A DNA stretch of 10,063 bases from Myxococcales bacterium (GTDB lineage Bacteria > Myxococcota_A > Polyangia > Nannocystales > Nannocystaceae). This document shows, piece after piece, positions 6,801 to 10,063 of the stretch (positions are counted from its first letter, which is position 1; the number at the start of each line of letters is the position of its first letter). The stretch lies in contig JAGQIT010000130.1 in NCBI GenBank assembly GCA_020431135.1, positions 1 through 10,063 on the forward strand. Reading direction: 5' to 3'. The notes under the pieces are model-generated. The model searched no databases. It saw nothing but the letters and a program-made list of their open reading frames with translations, and had not been told where the DNA came from. A program made the position numbers and the translations under genes.

Positions 6801-7201
6801 TCGACGCGCTGGATCGTGTCCGGGAGGTTCGGGCGGGCGCGGTCGAGGCGCTCGCGGATCTCGGCCTTGCGCGCGTCGATGTCGGTGCCCGGCGCGAACT
6901 CGAGGTTCACGCGGACGCCCCAGCCGCCGCTGCCGACCTGGATCTGCTGGAGCCCGCGCAGGCCGGCGACCTCTTCCTCGATCGGCCGGATGACCTCGCG
7001 CTCGAGGAGCTCCGGCGTCGTCCGGAGGACGCGGAAGCGGATCGACACCGTCGACGCGCCGACGTCGGGCATGAAGGTCAGCGGCATCCGGAGGGCGCCG
7101 ATGAGCCCGAGGACGAAGGCCGCGATCAGGAGCATCGCGATCATCACCGGCCGCCGGACCGCGAGGTTGGCGAGGGTGATCGTCCGCGACTGCCCGTCCA
7201 T
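3881..7201 (-). CDS. RND efflux permease (HAE/AcrB-like), second of tandem pair
   Basis: 1106 residues, ATG 7201-7199 to TGA. Inner-membrane proton-driven transporter of the RND superfamily (ACR_tran). N-terminal TM1 (about 17-36) follows LANLAVRRPVM. The TM4 relay region GVGALIDNAVVIVEAIEHH carries Asp469; the second Asp of AcrB (D407/D408) is Asn. TM10 reads GIVVNNGIMLID, with Asn in place of AcrB Lys940. TM11 RIRPILMT keeps the Arg and Thr equivalent to AcrB R971 and T978. VMASLFESF marks the end of TM8. It is longer than AcrB (1049), mainly through a Gly/Ser/Ala/Gln-rich insertion at about residues 255-320 in the first periplasmic half. Cys665 and Cys674 in the second periplasmic half are a possible disulfide. 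The gene starts right after the stop of the preceding RND gene, with AAGGAG 9 bases upstream. Substrate unknown (drugs, bile-like amphiphiles or a secondary metabolite). Adaptor and outer-membrane channel are not in the window. Confidence 0.
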   Translation of the reverse strand: MDGQSRTITLANLAVRRPVMIAMLLIAAFVLGLIGALRMPLTFMPDVGASTVSIRFRVLRTTPELLEREVIRPIEEEVAGLRGLQQIQVGSGGWGVRVNLEFAPGTDIDARKAEIRERLDRARPNLPDTIQRVEIDSWSSADQPILSLRLGSDGDLRYQTIERHVVRRIERIPGVSRIEFEGVEADELEIALDLENVRRTGVAAQSVASTVRDARQGRSLGLIHQDEVTPGVRAPGMDADPEAYAALPLRRGGVTIADPDAATTTNQFGIGSAATSAFASQLGTSQALASAMLSQMSGAGGSGASGRGVLGATGSQGPPQARLGEVADISVHPKEQRHFRRLDGRPGINLAIYAEAGASPVDVSERVRAAMEEMRGEPALAGANFMIFADQGEQILNTLGDLRTTGIVGGLFGVCVLFLFLRRLRVTLIAALCIPLTLLATTGVLFLRGEELSCIVLLGLVLGVGALIDNAVVIVEAIEHHLARGEENRRAILRGSREVGLATIASTLSSVIVFLPLIFGPPADKMTAYLRPLGITFATVLLCSLVISQTAVPLMMAKALGEPKAQPRLRLLEAVARAYRWMIERSLRWPRLTVLAGLALAATAAVPSTQLEYKIGDIESQADATPITLQLSGSPGYEEIGEHVKAVEAALLAEQDAIGLDHLSCQFSDWWGQCDAYPRARAESEADVEAFKGALSKVLPERPGVRFMVGEDRKQSRRRGDRNEVEIAVRGEDMGVLMELSERVVERLRAKLPRGDAKDPEAGGYDMVIGPYDEGSQEVHVQLDPSRVHRAGLRSDAISQAITTAFQGVNMGQVRGEDGEIELRLSAGTMSLREQDSAPGLAELRDLRITLPSGDEVPLSNFASFTTTRAPHFVQRLDRETLVRIKIRFFNADPQGNRALVDEALEGLALPPGYSVGNWVPWWRDQQSRDDMLINLALCLILVYAVMASLFESFLQPFAILLTCLLGCFGAPWAMWLSDTTVDTTAMIGLFILIGIVVNNGIMLIDRALQLRAEGVERGEALAQAGQDRIRPILMTAGTTILGVVPMILHHPTLAGIYYHSVAIIVAGGLATSTIITLIFLPATYALIEDIAESSLARWRWVVGGR

Positions 7202-10063
7202 CTAGGGGCTCTCCTTCGCGGTCGCGTCTTCGTCGGCGCCGGCGGCGGGCGCCGGCTCGAGATCGGGCTTGGCGGCACCGGCCGCGTCGAGGAGGTCGCC
7301 CTCACCGGCGATCTCCGCCCAGGCCTCGCGTCGACGGCCTGGGAGCAGCGAATACACGCAGGGGATCACCACCAGGGTGAGGAGCGTAGCCAAGACCAGG
7401 CCGCCGATCACGGCGACGGCGAGCGGCTGGCGCAGGGCCGCGCCGTCGCCGAAGCCGAGGGCCATCGGCACGAGGCCGAGCACCGTCGTCGCCGTCGTCA
7501 TCAGGATCGGCCGCAGGCGCAGGGCGCCGGCGATCTCGAGCGCCTCCTGCACCGAGTAGCCCTGGCCGCGGCGGTGGTTGACCGTGTTGATCAGGACGAT
7601 CGCGTTGTTGACGACGATGCCGCCGAGGATGATCACGCCCATGCCGACGATCGCCGACAGCGGCGTCCCGGTGAGCGCGCAGGCCAGGAGCGCGCCGGCG
7701 ATCGCCAGCGGCACCGTGAACATGATGAGGAAGGGGTGGTGGAGGCTCTCGAAGCTCGAGGCCATGACCACGTAGATCAGGAAGATCGAGAGGATCGCCG
7801 TGAAGCCGAGGCTCTCGAGGGAGGCGCCCATCTCCTCGGCCTGGCCGGCGATCTCGGTGGTCACCAGCGCGTCGTCGCCGGCGTGGGCCTGGAGGACCTC
7901 CTGGACCTGGGCCGCGACGCCGCCGAGGTCGCTCGAGGTCAGGCGGGCGCGGATCCGCAGGCCGCGCGAGCCCTCGATGCGCCGGATCTCCGCCGGGCCG
8001 ACGGTCGACTCGAGGTCGGCGACCGCCGAGAGCAGCACGGGGATCCCCGAATTGACGCCGACCTGGATCTTGCCGACGTCGCTCACGTTGTTGCGGTCGA
8101 CCCGCGGGAGCTGGACGCGGACGTCGAGCTGGCGATCGGCGGCGTGGAGCTTGGTCGCGACCTCGCCCTGGATCGACCGCTGGACCGCCGCCGAGGCGAC
8201 CGCGACGTCGAGGCCGAGGCGACCGAGGCGCTCGCGGTCGAAGCGGACGCGGACCTCGGGGCGGCCGCTGAGGTCGTCGGGGGTGACGTCGGCGAGGCCT
8301 TCGATCGCCCGCAGGTCGGGGAGGAGGCGCAGCGCGTGGTCGATCGCCGCGCTCGGCTCCTCGGAGAAGATGCGGATCTCGATCGGCGCGTCGACCGAGA
8401 AGAGCGCCGGCCGCCCGAGCTGGAGCGCCGCCTCGGGGTCGTAGGTCGCCTCGGCGAGGCGGGTGAAGAGCGCGTCGACGACCGCCGGCTCCTCCTCGGC
8501 CTCGATCGCCGGATTGAGGCGCAGGTTGATCTGCGCCAGGTGCGTGCCGGCGATCGACCCCGTCGCCGAGCCGGCCGCGGTCACCGAGCCGACGCGGGCG
8601 AAGGCGCGCTCGACCGCCGGATCCCCCTGGACCGTCTGGAGGAGGCGGCGGGTGAGCGCCGTGGTCCGCTCGAGCGCGGCCCCCTGCGGCAGGGTGATCT
8701 GGACGTAGACCTCGCCCTGATCGAGCTCCGGCAGCAGCGTCCGCCCGAGGCGCTCGCCCTGCATGACGGCGACGACGCAGAGAACGACCGCCGCCGCGAT
8801 CACCCCGAGGCGGGCCTTGAGCGCGCCGCGGAGGACGAAGGGGTAGAGGCGCTCGACGCCGTCATAGGCCCAAGAAAAGGGCTTTGCGAGGGTCCCGAGG
8901 GCGCGGCTGAGCACCCGCACGATCGTCCGAACGAGCACCCAGAGGAGCGCGAAGGGGACGACGAGCCAGGAGATCAGGGTCTTCGTCGGCGGCTCCCCGG
9001 CGCGTCCCGCCGCAGCGGCCGCCCGGCGCTCGGCCGCGCCGTCGCCGAGGCTCTGGAGCACCGGCACCAGGGTGAGCGACACGATCATCGACGAGACGAT
9101 GCTCAGGGACACCGCGTAGGAGAGGTCGCGGACGAGCTGGCCGGCGATCCCCTCGACGAAGGCGATCGGCAGGAAGACGGCGACCGTCGTCAGGGTCGCG
9201 GCGACGACGCTCGGGGCGACCTCGCGGGTGCCCTCGACCGCGGCGCGCCGGGCCCCGAGCTCCGGGTGGGCCTCGCGGATCCGGGCGATCGCCTCGAGGA
9301 CGACGATCGCGTTGTCGACGAGCATGCCGACGCCGAGGGCGAGACCGCCGAGGCTCATCAGGTTGAGCGAGACCCCGAGCATCTGCAGGGGGACGAAGGT
9401 GGCGAGCACCGAGATCGGGATCGTCACCGCGATGACCAGGGTCGCCCGCAGGTCGCGGAGGAAGAAGAGGAGGACGAGCACCGCGAGGGCGCCGCCGACG
9501 AGGACGTTCTCGCGGACCTCGGCGATCGCCGAGGCGATGAAGTCGGCCTGGTTCGAGAGGATCACGACCTCCTCGCCGGGCTCGAGCTGGAGGTGGGCGA
9601 GGGCCTCGCGGACGGCGTCGGCGACGGCGACGGTGTTGGCGTCGCCCTCGCGGTAGACCGCGAGCTCGATCGCCTCGCGGCCGTCGACGAGGGCGAGCTC
9701 CTCGCGCTCCATCGGCGCGCGGACGATCTTCGCGACGTCGCGCAAGCGGAGCTCGGCGCCGTCCTGCGAGCGCAGGATCGTCTCGCCGAGGGCGTCGGGG
9801 GTCTTGGCCTCGTGGACCGTGCGGATCAGGTAGCGGCTGCGCTGCTCGGAGAGCGCGCCGCCAGGCCGGTTGATGTTGTCGGCGGTGATCGCCGCGACGA
9901 TCTCGTCGGCGCCGAGGCCGAGGGCGGCGAGGCGCGCGGGGTCGATCTCGACCCGGACCTCGTCCTCGTCGCCGCCGTGGAGCTGGACCGCGGCGACCCC
10001 GTAGACTTTTTCCAGGGCGCGCTTGACCTGACGATCGGCGCGCTGGCGCAGGGCCGCGAGGTC
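7202..10063 (-). CDS. RND efflux permease (HAE/AcrB-like), first of tandem pair, N-terminus outside window
   Basis: 953 visible residues, entering at the right edge in frame (first visible codons DLAALRQRADRQVKRALEK) and ending at TAG 7204-7202. About 150-170 residues with TM1 are missing by comparison with AcrB. Visible: periplasmic porter part with GVAAVQLHGG and LRDVAKIV; TM2-TM6; TM4 motif GMLVDNAIVVLEAIA with Asp at visible residue 250; second porter part; AGQAEEMGASLESLGF leading into TM8; VMASSFESL; TM10 GIVVNNAIVLIN; TM11 RLRPILMTTATTVLG. As in its partner, the TM4 pair is Asp-Asn and the TM10 Lys is Asn. Between TM6 and TM7 there is an extra Ala-rich and hydrophobic stretch (visible about 341-396, with SWLVVPFALLWVLVRTIV). 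A 40-residue acidic, Ala-rich cytoplasmic tail follows TM12. Proton-driven exporter of amphiphilic compounds; substrate unknown. Confidence 0.
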   Translation of the reverse strand, partial: DLAALRQRADRQVKRALEKVYGVAAVQLHGGDEDEVRVEIDPARLAALGLGADEIVAAITADNINRPGGALSEQRSRYLIRTVHEAKTPDALGETILRSQDGAELRLRDVAKIVRAPMEREELALVDGREAIELAVYREGDANTVAVADAVREALAHLQLEPGEEVVILSNQADFIASAIAEVRENVLVGGALAVLVLLFFLRDLRATLVIAVTIPISVLATFVPLQMLGVSLNLMSLGGLALGVGMLVDNAIVVLEAIARIREAHPELGARRAAVEGTREVAPSVVAATLTTVAVFLPIAFVEGIAGQLVRDLSYAVSLSIVSSMIVSLTLVPVLQSLGDGAAERRAAAAAGRAGEPPTKTLISWLVVPFALLWVLVRTIVRVLSRALGTLAKPFSWAYDGVERLYPFVLRGALKARLGVIAAAVVLCVVAVMQGERLGRTLLPELDQGEVYVQITLPQGAALERTTALTRRLLQTVQGDPAVERAFARVGSVTAAGSATGSIAGTHLAQINLRLNPAIEAEEEPAVVDALFTRLAEATYDPEAALQLGRPALFSVDAPIEIRIFSEEPSAAIDHALRLLPDLRAIEGLADVTPDDLSGRPEVRVRFDRERLGRLGLDVAVASAAVQRSIQGEVATKLHAADRQLDVRVQLPRVDRNNVSDVGKIQVGVNSGIPVLLSAVADLESTVGPAEIRRIEGSRGLRIRARLTSSDLGGVAAQVQEVLQAHAGDDALVTTEIAGQAEEMGASLESLGFTAILSIFLIYVVMASSFESLHHPFLIMFTVPLAIAGALLACALTGTPLSAIVGMGVIILGGIVVNNAIVLINTVNHRRGQGYSVQEALEIAGALRLRPILMTTATTVLGLVPMALGFGDGAALRQPLAVAVIGGLVLATLLTLVVIPCVYSLLPGRRREAWAEIAGEGDLLDAAGAAKPDLEPAPAAGADEDATAKESP
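7211..7216 (-). promoter_or_regulatory. Ribosome binding site of the second RND gene
   Basis: AAGGAG on the minus strand, inside the last codons of the upstream RND gene and 9 bases before ATG 7201. Together with the TAGATG junction it shows the second permease is translated by coupling or re-initiation. Confidence 0.

Noticed and set aside
1..10063. tRNA, rRNA, CRISPR arrays, insertion sequences, attachment sites
   Set aside because: No regularly spaced repeats, transposase motifs, terminal inverted repeats or tRNA-like stems were seen on either strand by eye.

Overview
The window is very GC-rich (nearly every codon ends in G or C) and reads like a chromosomal stretch from a large-genome, high-GC Gram-negative bacterium. 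I favour a Myxococcota-type organism (Polyangia/Nannocystaceae-like). The reasons are the FGE-fold protein without the catalytic cysteines, the lipoprotein ending in a Hint domain, and two large tandem RND permeases. This placement is inference; no rRNA or other marker gene is present.

The left third (2-3017) is on the + strand. It starts with the 3' end of an FGE/SUMF1-fold protein gene (2-445). A gene-free stretch of about 480 bp follows (446-927), with a decayed tandem duplication of the FGE gene's tail and a perfect 9-bp hairpin. Then comes a small DUF1569/DinB-like protein (928-1383). Directly overlapping its stop codon is a long gene with no ordinary start codon (1380-3017, probable CTG start). 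It encodes a predicted secreted or lipid-anchored protein: signal peptide, helical region, two tandem cysteine modules, and a complete C-terminal Hint (intein-like) domain that ends one residue after the splice-type His-Asn.

The right part (3011-10063) is on the - strand. Read in transcription order it holds an RND permease whose N-terminus lies outside the window (10063-7202), a second RND permease whose ATG directly follows the first gene's TAG (7201-3881), a 99-bp gap with a possible weak promoter, and a class I SAM-dependent methyltransferase (3781-3011). The methyltransferase stop overlaps the stop of the Hint gene by 7 bp, tail to tail.

The two RND genes are clearly co-translated and may form one pump, possibly a heterotrimer in the manner of MdtB/MdtC. 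The periplasmic adaptor and outer-membrane channel are not in the window and would be expected upstream of 10063. The most unusual element is the Hint-terminated Cys-module protein, with its non-standard start and its Hint domain lacking a downstream extein.
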